The notes beneath the pieces were generated by a model. The model worked only from the letters and a program-made list of their open reading frames with translations. It made no database searches and had not been told where the DNA came from. DNA of 64,000 nt from Deltaproteobacteria bacterium Ga0077539 (lineage in GTDB: Bacteria > Myxococcota_A > Polyangia > Polyangiales > Ga0077539). The translations under genes and the position numbers were made by a program. Below, piece after piece: positions 17,173 to 27,421 of this stretch. The stretch spans positions 1 through 64,000 of the forward strand of contig LNEO01000277.1 of NCBI GenBank assembly GCA_001465015.1. Reading direction: 5' to 3'. Numbering within the stretch: the stretch's first letter is position 1; the number at the start of each line of letters is the position of its first letter.

Positions 17173-20100
17173 TTGAAGAATCTCACCCTTGGTCCCGGGC
17201 AGCTCGTCGCATCGCGGTATCGCCTCGTCGCCCCGCTCGGTCGAGGCTCGCAGGGCTCTGTGTGGGAGGCGCTCGACCAGCGCGAGGACGGACGCGTTTG
17301 CGCGCTCAAGTTCGCTGGTGACGCCGACGTACGCGCCGAGCTCGAGGCGCTCGCGAGCGTCGAGCACCCGTCGCTTCCGCGCGTGCTCGACGTCGGATCG
17401 CACGAAGACGCGCTGTTCTTCGTGCTCGAGCGCATCGTTGGCCAGCCGCTCGACAAGGTCGTCGGCGCCCCGGCGATCACGCGCGCGCTCTTCTCCGTGG
17501 CCGAGGCGCTCGCTGCTGTGCACGACGCCGGGCTCGTTCACGGCGACGTAAAGCCCGCGAACATCCTGGTCGGCTCGGGCACAGGCTCCGCCGAGCGCGC
17601 GTGGCTCGTTGATTTCGGCCTCGCGCAACGCGCAGCGCGCCCCTCGCTCGTGCAGGGCTCGCTCGCGTTCATGGCGCCCGAGCTCATCGCGGGTGAGCGC
17701 GGACCCGCCGCAGACCTCTACGCGCTCGGCGTGAGCGCCGCGTGGGCGCTGTGCCGAACGCACCCCCTCGTCGACGACCCTCACGATCGCTCCTCGCTGC
17801 TCGCGGCGATCGCGCGGCGCGCGCCTGTTCGAGCCCTCTTGCGCGAGCGCGTCGCCGAGCCGCTGCGCGACGCGGTCCTGGCGTTGCTCGCGTTCGAGCC
17901 CGCTCAGCGCGGCAGCGCGCGAACCTTCCTCGCGCGGCTCGCGCGCGACACCGCGTGGCTCTCTCCCGCGCAGAAGCACCGCGCCGCCGCCGCCGACCTC
18001 GCCCGACGAGAGGTCGCGCCGCTCGTGGGGCGAGACCACGCCCTCGAGGTCGCGCGCGACGCGCTGTCTGGCGCGCTCGTTCGCGCAGAGGGCCTCGGCG
18101 TCGTCCTCGTCGGCCCCGAAGGAAGCGGCCGCGCTCGCCTCGCCAGCGAAGCGCTTCGCGCGACCCGCGTGCTCCTCGCGGCGCGCGGCGCCCTGTGCGA
18201 CGTCGTCGATGAGCTCGTCGCCGAGCCGCAACGCCCGACGATCGTGCGCTTGATCGACGCCGAGCCCGCGCGCGTGCGAGCGACCATCGACGCCCTCGCG
18301 CGGCTTCGTCGCTTCGCGCAGACCTCGCAGCCCATCGCGCTGCTCGCCACGACCTCGAACCCGACCGATGAACACGAGCGCGCCGCGCTCTCGAAGGACA
18401 CAGCGCTCGTCGCCCTCGGCCCCCTCGCGCGCCAGGACATCCGCGGGCTGCTCTCGTCGATCACCGGACGATCCATCGCGGATGCCGCGCTCGACGCCTA
18501 TTTCGAGCGCGGCGACGCGTTGCCTGGACGCGTCGCGACCCTCGCGCTCGCGCTCGCGCCGGCAGAGGCCTCGACGGTCACATCCGTCGAGCTCGCCGCC
18601 GTTCGCGCGAGGCTCGATGACCCGGCGAAGCGCGCATCGACCCTCGAGCCCATCGCCGCGGAGGCCTACGCGCGTCTCGTCGTCGCGGGCTCGGCGATCG
18701 CCGTGAGAGCGCTCGATCAGGACCCCGCCGTCGCGCGTCGCGCCGCTGCTGCTCTTGCCCGCGTCGGACTCGCGCAGACCGACGGCGCTCGCATCGACCT
18801 CGCTGCTACGCCGATCGTCGCGACCGCCCTCGACGCTCGATGGAGCGCTCCGGCGCGCGCCCTGGCTCGCGCGCTCGACGACGCGTCGTGGGCAGACCCC
18901 GGTCCTCGCGCGCGCATCGCGTGGGTCCTCGGCGACCGCGCGACCTCGGCGCGCATCGCTCGCGCCCTCGGCCTCGATCGCTCGCTCTCTCTCCGCGAGC
19001 GCGCCGCGTGGCTCGCGCTGGCGCTGGCCGCTGACCCTGACGCTCGAGACGCCGTGGCGCTCGCGCTCGCGCTCGGAAGGACGCTCACGTGGCTCGGCGA
19101 GAGCGCGCAGGCCGAAGAGGTCCTCGCGACGCTGACGGCGACGCCCGAGGTGCTCCTCGCGCGAATCGACGCGCTGCGCAGCCGCGGCGCCAACGATCGC
19201 GCTCGTGAGCTCACCGCCGAGCTCGAGCGCGCTGGTTCGAACAGCGCGCGCGTCGCCGTCGCCGCGTTGTCTGCGCGCTGGAAGCTCGAAGCCGGCGCCC
19301 TCGACGAAGCTCGCGCGGCGCTCGAGGGCGCGCCGCTCTCTGCGGAGACCGACGGGGCCATCGCGCTTCGCTGGATCGAGGTTCGCACGCACCTCGCGCT
19401 CGCGGAGGCAGACACGGCCCGGGGAGACGAGCTGCTGGCCTCTGCGACGCCGCTGCTCGACGGGGCGGACGATCGCGTGCGAGCCCGATTCGATTCGCTG
19501 CGGGGGATGCTCGCGCAGCTCCGAGGCGAGAGCGCTCGAGCCCGAGAGCACTATGGCAGCGCGTGGACGCTCGCGGACCGCGCAGGGGACGCGCGCTCGG
19601 CCGCGACGTACGCGGTCAACCTCGGGATCGCCGAGTGGATCCGCGGCGCGCTCGGCGAGGCGCGCTCGTGGCTCGAGCGCGGCGTGCGCTCGCTCGCTGC
19701 GTTTGGAACGGCGTACGAGCTCGCCCGCGCCCTCGCCAACCTCGCGATGCTCGAGTCGCTCGTCGGCGAGCGAGAGCGCGCGCGTGAGCTCGCGACGCGC
19801 GCCGAACGCGCGGCGATCGAGTCCAAGGACCCCATCGCGCTGCTCGGCGCTCGCGTCGTCGAGGCCGAGTGCACGCTCGTCGGGATGCAGTTCGCCGAGA
19901 CCCTCGCGGCGCTCGCGGCGCAAGAGCGATCCGAAGGTCGCAGCGCGGCGGCGGACGAGACCATTGCCCGCGCCGCGCTCGCCGCGGCAAACGCAGGCGA
20001 AACAAGCGCTGTGACAGAATATGTCTCGACGCTCTCCGACGCCAGCGGCGCCCACGCTGCGCTGGCTCTCGTGGCGCACGCGGTGCTCACGGGTCGCGAC

Positions 20101-21954
20101 GAGGCGACGGTGCTCGCGCGGATCGAAGGCGCGCGCGCTGCGATCAGCGCGGACCCTGGGCCCGAGCACGAGCTGGCGCTCTTGCGCTGGAAGAGCCGCG
20201 CCCAGACGGTCGACCCCGCGTTGGCCGCGAGCGCTCGCGCTTCGTACGAGTCGCGGATCGACGCGCTGGCGCGGTCGCTGCCCGACGAGTCCGCGGCGAT
20301 GTTTCGCGACGCGCACCCGCTCGTGCGCTCGCGGCGCAAAGAGGATCGATCGTCGGGCGACGATGGGGTCTCGCTCGCCCCCGCGTCGCTCAAGTGGAGG
20401 AGGCTCGCGGAGATCGCGCGCGAGCTCAACTCCGAGCACCGGCTGAGGCCGCTGCTCGAGCGCGTGATGGACGCGATCGTCGAGCTCACCGGCGGAACGC
20501 GCGGGTTTCTCCTGCTCGCGGGCCCCGACGGGACCCTGCGCGTTCGCGCGGCTCGCAACCTGGGTCGCAGAGATCTGGCCGAGGGTGAGGGCTCTCCATC
20601 GCGATCCATCGCCGAGCGCGTCGCGCGTACGGGCGAGGCGATCCTCACGGTCGACGCGAGCAGCGACGGAGCGCTGAGCACGTTCGAGTCGGTGACCGCC
20701 ATGCAGCTGCGCTCGGTGCTGGCCGTGCCGCTCGTGGTCCACGGCGTCTCGAGCGGCACTGTGTACGTCGACGATCGCTTTCGCGTAGGAGCCTTCGGGC
20801 AGGGCGCCCTCGAGGTCGCGCGCGAGTTCGCCGAAGCGGCGGCGCTGGCCATCCACAACGCCAGGAGCGGCGCGCGTCTGCGTCGCGCGCTGCGAAAGAG
20901 CGAGCGCCTGTCGAGGGCCCTGGCCAAGCGCGTCGAGAGCCAGAGCGTCGAGCTCGAGGCGACGAGGCGCGCCCTGGTCACCGAGCACGAGCCTCGAGGC
21001 AAGTACGACGCGATCGTGGGCCGCGGCTCGGCGATGCGAAGGACGCTCGCGCTCTGCGATCGCGTCGCGGCCACGGCGGTGTCCGTGCTGCTGCTCGGCG
21101 AGTCGGGGACGGGCAAAGAGCTCGTCGCTCGCGCGATTCATCAGAACTCGCCGCGCGCGAAGAAGCCGTTCGTCGCGGTCAACTGCGCGGCGATCACCGA
21201 GACGCTGCTCGAGAGCGAGCTGTTCGGTCACCTCCGCGGCGCGTTCACCGGCGCGGATCGGGCGCGGCAGGGGCTCTTCGAGGTCGCTGACGGCGGGACG
21301 CTCTTTCTCGACGAGGTCGGCGAGATGTCCCCGGGCATGCAAGCCAAGCTGCTCCGCGTGCTGCAAGACGGCGAGGTGCGCCCCATCGGAGGCACGCTCT
21401 CGCGCAAGGTCGACGTTCGCGTGATCGCGGCGACGCTGCGCGATTTGCCCAAGCTCGTCGAGAAGGGCACGTTTCGCGAAGACCTCTACTACCGGCTCGC
21501 CGTGCTCACGGTGAACGTCCCTTCGCTGCGAGAGCGACGCGAGGACGTCCCGGTGCTCGTTCAGTTCTTTCTCGGCAAGCACGGGCGCTCGGAGGTGAAG
21601 GTCGATCGCCGCGCGATGGCGCGCCTCGTCGACTACGCGTGGCCGGGCAACGTGCGCCAGCTCGAAAACGAAGTCCTCCGCGCCGCGCTCTTGTGCGACG
21701 GAACGCTGCGAGAGAGCGACCTCGACCCCAAGCTCATCGCGCGCGAGCTCGACCCCGACGCGCCCGCGCGCAGCGCCTTGGACCTGCGCGGCGCGGTCGA
21801 AGACCTCGAGCGCAAGCTCGTCGAACGCGCCCTCCGCGAGTGCCGGGGAAACCAGTCGAAGGCCGCCATCGCCCTCGGCCTCTCGCGCTTCGGGCTGCAA
21901 AAAATGCTCAAGCGCTTGCGCCTCGAAGAGTCTGCGCGCGCCGCGCGCGCTTGA
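17173..21954 (+). CDS. Ser/Thr kinase - P-loop/TPR - GAF - sigma-54 activator fusion
   Basis: 1593 residues. Order: Hanks-type kinase domain (about 15-280; Gly-loop GRGSQGSVW, Lys46, HGDVKPAN with Asp125, DFG Asp147, MAPE); P-loop domain (GPEGSGR, about 313-320); long Ala/Arg/Glu-rich TPR-like helical region (to about 1060); GAF domain (about 1076-1240); sigma-54 AAA+ domain (GESGTGKE 1309-1316, GAFTGA 1356-1361, DEVGEM); Fis-type HTH at the C-terminus ([20 protein letters not shown]). GAFTGA is intact, so contact with sigma-54 RNA polymerase is expected. The TTG start at 17173 follows GGGAGG at 6-bp spacing; the open frame further upstream is not coding-like. The HGD instead of HRD makes it a non-RD kinase. 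It probably couples a phosphorylation signal to transcription. Confidence 0.93.
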   Translation: MKNLTLGPGQLVASRYRLVAPLGRGSQGSVWEALDQREDGRVCALKFAGDADVRAELEALASVEHPSLPRVLDVGSHEDALFFVLERIVGQPLDKVVGAPAITRALFSVAEALAAVHDAGLVHGDVKPANILVGSGTGSAERAWLVDFGLAQRAARPSLVQGSLAFMAPELIAGERGPAADLYALGVSAAWALCRTHPLVDDPHDRSSLLAAIARRAPVRALLRERVAEPLRDAVLALLAFEPAQRGSARTFLARLARDTAWLSPAQKHRAAAADLARREVAPLVGRDHALEVARDALSGALVRAEGLGVVLVGPEGSGRARLASEALRATRVLLAARGALCDVVDELVAEPQRPTIVRLIDAEPARVRATIDALARLRRFAQTSQPIALLATTSNPTDEHERAALSKDTALVALGPLARQDIRGLLSSITGRSIADAALDAYFERGDALPGRVATLALALAPAEASTVTSVELAAVRARLDDPAKRASTLEPIAAEAYARLVVAGSAIAVRALDQDPAVARRAAAALARVGLAQTDGARIDLAATPIVATALDARWSAPARALARALDDASWADPGPRARIAWVLGDRATSARIARALGLDRSLSLRERAAWLALALAADPDARDAVALALALGRTLTWLGESAQAEEVLATLTATPEVLLARIDALRSRGANDRARELTAELERAGSNSARVAVAALSARWKLEAGALDEARAALEGAPLSAETDGAIALRWIEVRTHLALAEADTARGDELLASATPLLDGADDRVRARFDSLRGMLAQLRGESARAREHYGSAWTLADRAGDARSAATYAVNLGIAEWIRGALGEARSWLERGVRSLAAFGTAYELARALANLAMLESLVGERERARELATRAERAAIESKDPIALLGARVVEAECTLVGMQFAETLAALAAQERSEGRSAAADETIARAALAAANAGETSAVTEYVSTLSDASGAHAALALVAHAVLTGRDEATVLARIEGARAAISADPGPEHELALLRWKSRAQTVDPALAASARASYESRIDALARSLPDESAAMFRDAHPLVRSRRKEDRSSGDDGVSLAPASLKWRRLAEIARELNSEHRLRPLLERVMDAIVELTGGTRGFLLLAGPDGTLRVRAARNLGRRDLAEGEGSPSRSIAERVARTGEAILTVDASSDGALSTFESVTAMQLRSVLAVPLVVHGVSSGTVYVDDRFRVGAFGQGALEVAREFAEAAALAIHNARSGARLRRALRKSERLSRALAKRVESQSVELEATRRALVTEHEPRGKYDAIVGRGSAMRRTLALCDRVAATAVSVLLLGESGTGKELVARAIHQNSPRAKKPFVAVNCAAITETLLESELFGHLRGAFTGADRARQGLFEVADGGTLFLDEVGEMSPGMQAKLLRVLQDGEVRPIGGTLSRKVDVRVIAATLRDLPKLVEKGTFREDLYYRLAVLTVNVPSLRERREDVPVLVQFFLGKHGRSEVKVDRRAMARLVDYAWPGNVRQLENEVLRAALLCDGTLRESDLDPKLIARELDPDAPARSALDLRGAVEDLERKLVERALRECRGNQSKAAIALGLSRFGLQKMLKRLRLEESARAARA

Positions 21955-22088
21955 CCCTCCAACGTCTCGGCGCCGCGAAATCCCTGCGCCACGGCCGGCC
22001 GCTCGCGCCCCGCGGAGATCCGCTGTCTGTGTTGTCCGTGTTGTCCGTTCGTTGCGCGCGACCGCGAGAGTCGGCTACCTCAGTAGCT

Positions 22089-23468
22089 ATGAATCGCGCG
22101 CGGCTTTCGTTCTTGCTCTCTGCGGGCTTCTCGCTTGGCCTCTCTGCGTGTCCTGGGAGCACCAACACGCCAGACACTGGCGTCCCGGTGCCCGATGTGA
22201 CGACCGTCGCAGACGTTCTCAGCGACGCTGGGCTCGACACCCGACCGCCGCCCTACGACGCGGGCCCCCCGCCGACGTGTACGATCGCCGCCGAGGCGCG
22301 GCACATCGTCGATCGGCCAGGAGGAAATCGCCTCGCGGACCCGTCGCAGCTCCTCGCGGTCGAGGGCGGCTACCTCGTCGCGACGAAGTACCTCGAAGAG
22401 CGACCGGCGAGCGCCGACGGCGGCGTGGGTGACGCGAGCGTCGACAGCGGCATGATCGTGCCTTTCGAGATCGTCTCGGATCGATCGATCGTCCTGCCGC
22501 TCGGCGCCGACGGAGCGCCACGCGCGCCGGTCACGCTCTACGAGGGCGCGCCCATGATGACCACGACCTCTCCGCCGCGCCTCCACCGCACGCCCACCGG
22601 CGCCCTCGCGATCCTCCAAGAGATCCGTGGCAGCGCGAGCTCGACGGACTTCTTGCTGCGCTTGCACGCGGCCGCCGTCGCCAACGACGGGACCGCGTCG
22701 CCCGCGCGCGTGATCCGCGAGCGGGTCGCCCTGCCGGACACGACCGTGATGGGCGCGGGCATCTTCGGAACGACCTCTCGCGTCGAGAGCGTGGGCGACG
22801 GCGGCCTCGTCGCCGCTTCGCCGATCTCGATCCTTCTTGATTTGATGGGTCAGAACGCGCGCCCCACGGACGTGCTGCTCACCAACTCGTGGCCCACCGA
22901 AGTGTTCGAGCAGCGGATGCGAACGCGCTCGGACAACGGCGCGGTGCTCGTGTATCGACGCGGCACGCAGATGGCCTTCATCCCGTTCGACTCGCGTGGA
23001 GTCCCCGAGGCCACCGGGACCTTCGACGTCGTCGGCGCGAACGTTCCGACGCTCGATGACTCCGCGGCGCTGGGCGACGGCGTGATCGGCGCATGGTCGC
23101 GCAACATCGCAGGCACGACCGAGGTCCACGTCGTCGTCGCTGGCAACGACCATCGCTTGCGCTTGGATCAGGAGCTCGAGCGATTCTCGGGCGAAGGTCC
23201 CACGGTGGTCTCCGTGGTCGCCGCGTATGGAGGCGCCGCGCTCGTGTGGCGCCGCGGGGTCGACATGCGCGCCCGCGTCCGCGTCGCCATCGTCGCCCCC
23301 GACGGAACCGTCCGCGTCCCTCCCATGGACCTCGTCTCTGCGGCGAACATCGAGGGCCGCATCGCGGTCGTATCCGAAGGTCGCCAGCTCACCTTCGTGG
23401 CCCGCGACGGAATCCGCGCCGATCGCTGGGGCTACACCTTCGGCCGCGCTTGCTTGCCCTCGATGTGA
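22089..23468 (+). CDS. Putative lipoprotein, possible beta-propeller
   Basis: 459 residues with a clear lipoprotein signal (lipobox LSAC, Cys20) and a Pro/Asp/Val/Thr linker. The mature part is beta-rich with recurring V-x-x-D-G-x-P-R/V-x-x elements about 50 residues apart, which hint at a propeller. No family is recognised. Its stop codon abuts the stop of the convergent MATE gene: TGATCA at 23466-23471 holds both stops. Confidence 0.75.
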   Translation: MNRARLSFLLSAGFSLGLSACPGSTNTPDTGVPVPDVTTVADVLSDAGLDTRPPPYDAGPPPTCTIAAEARHIVDRPGGNRLADPSQLLAVEGGYLVATKYLEERPASADGGVGDASVDSGMIVPFEIVSDRSIVLPLGADGAPRAPVTLYEGAPMMTTTSPPRLHRTPTGALAILQEIRGSASSTDFLLRLHAAAVANDGTASPARVIRERVALPDTTVMGAGIFGTTSRVESVGDGGLVAASPISILLDLMGQNARPTDVLLTNSWPTEVFEQRMRTRSDNGAVLVYRRGTQMAFIPFDSRGVPEATGTFDVVGANVPTLDDSAALGDGVIGAWSRNIAGTTEVHVVVAGNDHRLRLDQELERFSGEGPTVVSVVAAYGGAALVWRRGVDMRARVRVAIVAPDGTVRVPPMDLVSAANIEGRIAVVSEGRQLTFVARDGIRADRWGYTFGRACLPSM

Positions 23469-24887
23469 TCATTGGTACTGCGCTCGCCAGGATCCCTTCG
23501 TCCAGCGCCAGCCGAAGAGCGACGCGCACAGCGCTGTCTCGAGCACGAAGCCCCACCAGCCGCCGACCGCGCCGAGGCCCAGCTGCTTTCCGAGCAGCCA
23601 CGCTGCGCCAGGGATGCAGCACCACGCGATGGTCGTTCCGCAGAGGGCGACGAAGCGCACGTCCTTGGCGCCGCGCAAGAGACCGCGCAGCACCATGTTC
23701 GCCGCGTCGAGCGTCTGAAAGAGCGCCGCGACCACGAGCAGCCGCGTGGCCACGGGCACCACGCGAGGATCGTCGCTGAAGAACCGCGCGATCGCCGCTC
23801 CTCCGAAGAGAAACACCATCCCGCAGAGCGTCATGAACGCCAGCGCCGCTCGAAGCGCCTCTTTCGCCACGCGATCGGCCTCGGCGAGGTCGCGCCGTCC
23901 GAGCGAGCGCCCGACGAGCACGCACGCCGCCTCGCTCATCGCGAAGCCGGGCAGAAAGCTCGCCCGAATCGCCATGAGCGCGACCTGGTGCGCCGCCATC
24001 TCCGCGGGCCCCATCGAGCCGAGCACCAACGTAAACGTCGTAAACGCCAGGTTCTCTGCGAGAAAGTGCGCTCCCGTCGGGACGCCCAACGTCGCCACTT
24101 CGCGCAGCGCCGCGCCGAGCCCGAGCGAGGGCACGAGCCCTTCTCGCCGCGACACGCGCACGGTGTAAGCCACGAGCCCCGCGGCCTCGACCCACTCGGT
24201 GAGCGCCGTCGCGTAGCCCGCGCCCGCGACGCCGAGCGCAGGGAGCCCGAAGCGCCCGTAGATCAACGCGTACGCGAGCGTCCCGTTGAACACGTTGGCG
24301 AGCAGACCCGCGATCATCGTCGCCCGCGCGTCTCCAACCGCTTGTCGGTACTGCACCATCGCGCTCACGACGAACATCGCCGGCGCGCCGAGCGCCCTGG
24401 CCGCCGCGAACTCCGCCGCCACGCGCGCAGTCGCCGCAGAAACGCCCAGCGCCCGAAAGATCCCTTCGGGCGCGCGCGTCACCGCGATCACCACTACGCC
24501 GAGCGCGAGGCCCGCGAGCACGCCCGCTTGCGCGTAGCGAACGCCGTCGCCCGCGCGCCCTTCGCCGATGGCGTACGCCGCGCGAACCTTCACGCCGCGC
24601 ATCAGCCCCAGGGCCAACGCGTAGCCGAGAAAGAGAACGACGGTGGCCGTTCCGACGCCCGCGAGCGCCTCGGCTCCGAGGCCGCCCACGAGCTTGGTGT
24701 CCACCAGCCCGAGCGCGCTCTCTCCGAGCATCGCCGCTGCGATCGGCACCGCGAGCTTCGCGAGCGCGCTGCGCGTCTCGCGCGCCTTCAACTGTTGTAG
24801 TTCACCTTCGCCTTCGCGCGCTCTCTTCGCGCGAGCAGCTCTACGCGCAGCTCTGCGCGCGAGCCGTTTGCTGACCGCGGACAACAC
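23469..24887 (-). CDS. MATE family multidrug/cation antiporter
   Basis: About 472 residues with roughly 12 membrane segments in two similar halves. It has the typical N-terminal LAVPIAAAMLGESALGLVDTKLVGGLGAEALAG region (residues about 38-70) and a mid-protein LGVPTGAHFLAENLAF. It exports cationic compounds using Na+ or H+ gradients. I place the start at GTG 24887 because GAGAGG precedes it by 7 bases and it leaves the expected length; the frame is open far upstream but that part is not transporter-like. A Lys/Arg-rich N-tail precedes the first helix. Confidence 0.9.
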   Translation of the reverse strand: MLSAVSKRLARRAARRAARAKRAREGEGELQQLKARETRSALAKLAVPIAAAMLGESALGLVDTKLVGGLGAEALAGVGTATVVLFLGYALALGLMRGVKVRAAYAIGEGRAGDGVRYAQAGVLAGLALGVVVIAVTRAPEGIFRALGVSAATARVAAEFAAARALGAPAMFVVSAMVQYRQAVGDARATMIAGLLANVFNGTLAYALIYGRFGLPALGVAGAGYATALTEWVEAAGLVAYTVRVSRREGLVPSLGLGAALREVATLGVPTGAHFLAENLAFTTFTLVLGSMGPAEMAAHQVALMAIRASFLPGFAMSEAACVLVGRSLGRRDLAEADRVAKEALRAALAFMTLCGMVFLFGGAAIARFFSDDPRVVPVATRLLVVAALFQTLDAANMVLRGLLRGAKDVRFVALCGTTIAWCCIPGAAWLLGKQLGLGAVGGWWGFVLETALCASLFGWRWTKGSWRAQYQ

Positions 24888-25059
24888 GACGACACCTCTC
24901 TGTCGACCCACCGCAGAACGCTCTGTCTGCGATCGGTGCGCGAGTGTCTGGCGCGATGCACGCTCGAAGCGCCGAGCGAGATCGTCGCCAGGCAGCGCAC
25001 GATTTGCACGCGAAGTCGATTCGTCAACCCCACCGACGCTCGAACGAACGAGCAAATTG

Positions 25060-25065
25060 ATTATA
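25060..25065 (-). promoter_or_regulatory. Possible -10 element for the MATE gene
   Basis: A perfect TATAAT on the minus strand lies directly after the stop of the upstream oxidoreductase gene, in the most AT-rich part of this 182-bp gap. The matching -35 is poor. If used, the transcript would have a leader of about 165 bases before the MATE start. Confidence 0.25.
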
Positions 25066-25069
25066 TGTG

Positions 25070-25702
25070 CTACGGCCTGAGCATCGCGAACGCGTGCGCC
25101 CAGTCGTTCTTCAAGAATCCAAACGCGCACCACAGCTGGCAGAGCGCTTCGACCGCGTGGCCGAGCCTGGCGGGCCCGGCGTCCTCCACGTTCCACCCGA
25201 GCTCTTTGGCGAGCGCGCTCGCCGTCTCCTTCGCCGCCGCGTCGTCGCCGCAGATGAACATCGAGGGTGTCCCTCCCTTCAGCGCTGGCTTCACCATGAG
25301 CGCCGAGCCTACGGAGTTGAACCACTTGACCAGCTTCGCGTCGGGCGCGGCTCGCTGCAGTCGCTCGATGAGCGACTCGTTGGCCGCGGTGAAATACGGC
25401 AGCATCCCCCCTTCGGGCGCGCCGCTGATGGGGTTGCACGTGTCCAAGACCACCTTGCCTGCGAGCGCGCCGGCGAGCTCTTTCACGAGCCCCTCTGCGA
25501 CGTCGCCCTTCACCGCGAGCACGACCACTTCGGAGAACGCCGTGACATCCGCGAAGCGCCCCTCGCGAATCCCTGTCGCCTCGGAGAATGGCCCGAGCTT
25601 CGTCCCTTCGCGACTGCCGATACGCACGTCGTGCCCGAGCTCCGCGAGGCCCTTGGCGAGCGTCTGACCAACCATACCCGAGCCGAGAACACCGATCTTC
25701 AT
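25070..25702 (-). CDS. NADPH-dependent F420 reductase-like oxidoreductase
   Basis: 210 residues, the size of the F420-dependent NADP oxidoreductase family. The N-terminal Rossmann motif is GVLGSGMVGQTLA (residues 4-16), followed by H-D-V-R-I-G-S-R, whose Ser-Arg favours NADP. The D-T-C-N-P-I and KWFNSVG segments near the middle are also typical. Substrate could be F420 or another ketone; many relatives in organisms without F420 have unknown roles. GGAGG lies 7 bases before the ATG. It is upstream of the MATE gene on the same strand, separated by 182 bp. Confidence 0.88.
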   Translation of the reverse strand: MKIGVLGSGMVGQTLAKGLAELGHDVRIGSREGTKLGPFSEATGIREGRFADVTAFSEVVVLAVKGDVAEGLVKELAGALAGKVVLDTCNPISGAPEGGMLPYFTAANESLIERLQRAAPDAKLVKWFNSVGSALMVKPALKGGTPSMFICGDDAAAKETASALAKELGWNVEDAGPARLGHAVEALCQLWCAFGFLKNDWAHAFAMLRP

Positions 25703-25765
25703 GCGTGATCCTCCGTGTGAGGCGCGGAGCGTACAGCACAACGGGTGCGGTACGATGCGCGGCAG

Positions 25766-27034
25766 ATGTCGAACGACGCTCAAGGATCTCCGGGCAACCT
25801 CGCCGGGCGGCGAATCCGCTATTTGCCTCACGGGCTCGTGCGACGCCTCAGCGGGGCATCGATCGGGTCGATGGTCCTGTCGTGCCTTCTCGCGGTCGCC
25901 GGCTCGTTGATGTTTCCTGGGGTAGCGCCGCCGTGGATCGCGGTGCCGTTTCTCCTCTTGCTCGTGCTGAGCGGCGGGCTCTTCACCGCGGCGGCGCTGG
26001 CCCAGATCTGGACCTGGATCGCGCCGTCGGCGCATCGATCGGTGGCGATCGAGGCGGACGGACTCACGATCGTCGGTCCGCTGGGCGGGCGACTCGTGAA
26101 GCGAAGCGAGCTCGCCGGGGGATGGGTGCAGCGGAGCTCGCGCGGCTTCGAGGTCGCGCTGAGAACCAAGCGCGGAAACGTGCTCAACCTCGCGGTCGGA
26201 TCCGAGCCAGAAGGCGAGGCGGTGCTCGACGCGTTGGGAGTTCACCCAGACAAGCGAGCGCTCGAGATGCCGCTCGGCAGCGCGCTGCGCAGCATCCTCG
26301 GCGCGATCACGTCGTTTGTTCCCGCGAGCTGCGCGGGGACGATCGGCGCGCTGACGTTCGAATCGCTGTTCAAGCTCCCCAGCGCGACGACCGGCTTGTT
26401 GATCTTCGCCCTCACGGCGTTGTCGATGATCGCGATCGCGAAGGTGACGGCGGCGCCCGTCATCGAAGTCGGCGTGGACGGCGTGTCCGTGTCGCGGCCG
26501 TTCTCCAGCGATTTCATCCCGTTCTCGAAGATCCAGCGCGCCGCGGTAAACGGCAACGTCATCGACGTGGCGCTGGTCGATGGCAGAAATCGCGCGATCG
26601 CTTCGATGGCCGAGCGCGCGGTCCTCGACGCGATCGTCGAGCGAATCAACCAGGGAGCCACGCGCGCCCGATTGCGCGCATCGCCGACCGCTCGCCTCGC
26701 GATGCTCGACCGCGAGGGCCGGGATTTTTCCGCGTGGCTCGAGCACCTGAAGACGCTCGCGGTCGCGCGCGACGACTATCGATACGTCACGCTCACCCGA
26801 GAAGAGCTGTCCGCCGTGCTCGATGACGCGCTCGCGTCACCCGAGCGCAGGATCGCTGCGGCGTACGTGCTCGCGCAGCTCGATCGAGGCTCGGTCACCG
26901 AGCGCGTCCGCGTGGTGGTCGAGAAGAGCGCCAACGACGCTGTGTGCCGGGCGCTCGAGCGCGCCGCAGAAGGAACGCTCGACGAACAAGCGTACGCCGA
27001 AGCGACGCGCGACTACGTGCGCGTCGGGGCGTGA
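25766..27034 (+). CDS. Membrane protein of unknown function
   Basis: 422 residues from the ATG at 25766 (an earlier in-frame start is at 25745). Two adjacent hydrophobic segments (about residues 33-85), a ~75-residue soluble stretch with the look of a bacterial PH domain (VAIEADGLTIVGPLGG), then two more membrane segments (about 178-230) and a similar second stretch (VIEVGVDGVSVSRPF), so the first half may be duplicated. The C-terminal ~170 residues are helical and soluble. No family is named. Confidence 0.72.
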   Translation: MSNDAQGSPGNLAGRRIRYLPHGLVRRLSGASIGSMVLSCLLAVAGSLMFPGVAPPWIAVPFLLLLVLSGGLFTAAALAQIWTWIAPSAHRSVAIEADGLTIVGPLGGRLVKRSELAGGWVQRSSRGFEVALRTKRGNVLNLAVGSEPEGEAVLDALGVHPDKRALEMPLGSALRSILGAITSFVPASCAGTIGALTFESLFKLPSATTGLLIFALTALSMIAIAKVTAAPVIEVGVDGVSVSRPFSSDFIPFSKIQRAAVNGNVIDVALVDGRNRAIASMAERAVLDAIVERINQGATRARLRASPTARLAMLDREGRDFSAWLEHLKTLAVARDDYRYVTLTREELSAVLDDALASPERRIAAAYVLAQLDRGSVTERVRVVVEKSANDAVCRALERAAEGTLDEQAYAEATRDYVRVGA

Positions 27035-27053
27035 CACGTTCTTGAAAACGTGT
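27034..27053. other. Small stem-loop between convergent genes
   Basis: ACACGTT (27034-27040) and AACGTGT (27047-27053) pair around the loop CTTGAA. It sits at the end of the membrane protein gene and before the end of the facing small gene. There is no T-run, so a terminator role is uncertain. Confidence 0.3.
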
Positions 27054-27074
27054 GGCATATAGCGGCGAGCGCGC

Positions 27075-27407
27075 TCAAAAGCGAGGGGGCGGCTGGCCGC
27101 TCGCCAGGGCGACCAACGTCGCGAAGAACTGCTTGACGTTCTTCTCGTTGCGCCCCCAGTCGAACACTTGCGTCGGCATCGAGCACTCCGACCGGACTTG
27201 GAGGCGGTCGGCCGCGAGCCGCGTGACCGTGATGTTCTCGCCCCACGAGCCGAACGAGAGCGATGCCGATACACGAAACTGTGCGCCGTCGGGGGTCCCT
27301 GTGCCGCTCCAGCCCATCGTCTGCAGCGCTTGCCAGATGACGCCCGGCGGCAGCGTCGCGGGAATCATGAAGTCTTCTTGGTGATACGCAGGAAATCCAA
27401 CGGCCAT
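27075..27407 (-). CDS. Small conserved-looking protein of unknown function
   Basis: 110 residues, no signal peptide, no membrane segment. Compact alpha/beta sequence with several Trp and the segments S-F-G-S-W-G-E-N-I-T-V-T, then T-Q-V-F-D-W-G-R-N-E-K-N-V near the C-terminus. The pattern reads like a small cytoplasmic domain, but I cannot name the family. It lies 14 bp downstream of the NagZ gene on the same strand, so is probably co-transcribed. Confidence 0.7.
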   Translation of the reverse strand: MAVGFPAYHQEDFMIPATLPPGVIWQALQTMGWSGTGTPDGAQFRVSASLSFGSWGENITVTRLAADRLQVRSECSMPTQVFDWGRNEKNVKQFFATLVALASGQPPPRF

Positions 27408-27421
27408 TGCGATCGAGGATC

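Noticed and set aside
17152-21900. Long minus-strand frame opposite the kinase/sigma-54 fusion
   Set aside because: It mirrors the real gene with low-complexity Arg/Glu/Ala sequence and no motif. The same holds for 54656-58606 opposite the Hsp70-like gene.
25065-25739. Longer MATE protein starting near 25739
   Set aside because: The frame stays open but that part overlaps the real oxidoreductase gene and is not transporter-like. The GTG at 24887 has a good ribosome-binding site.
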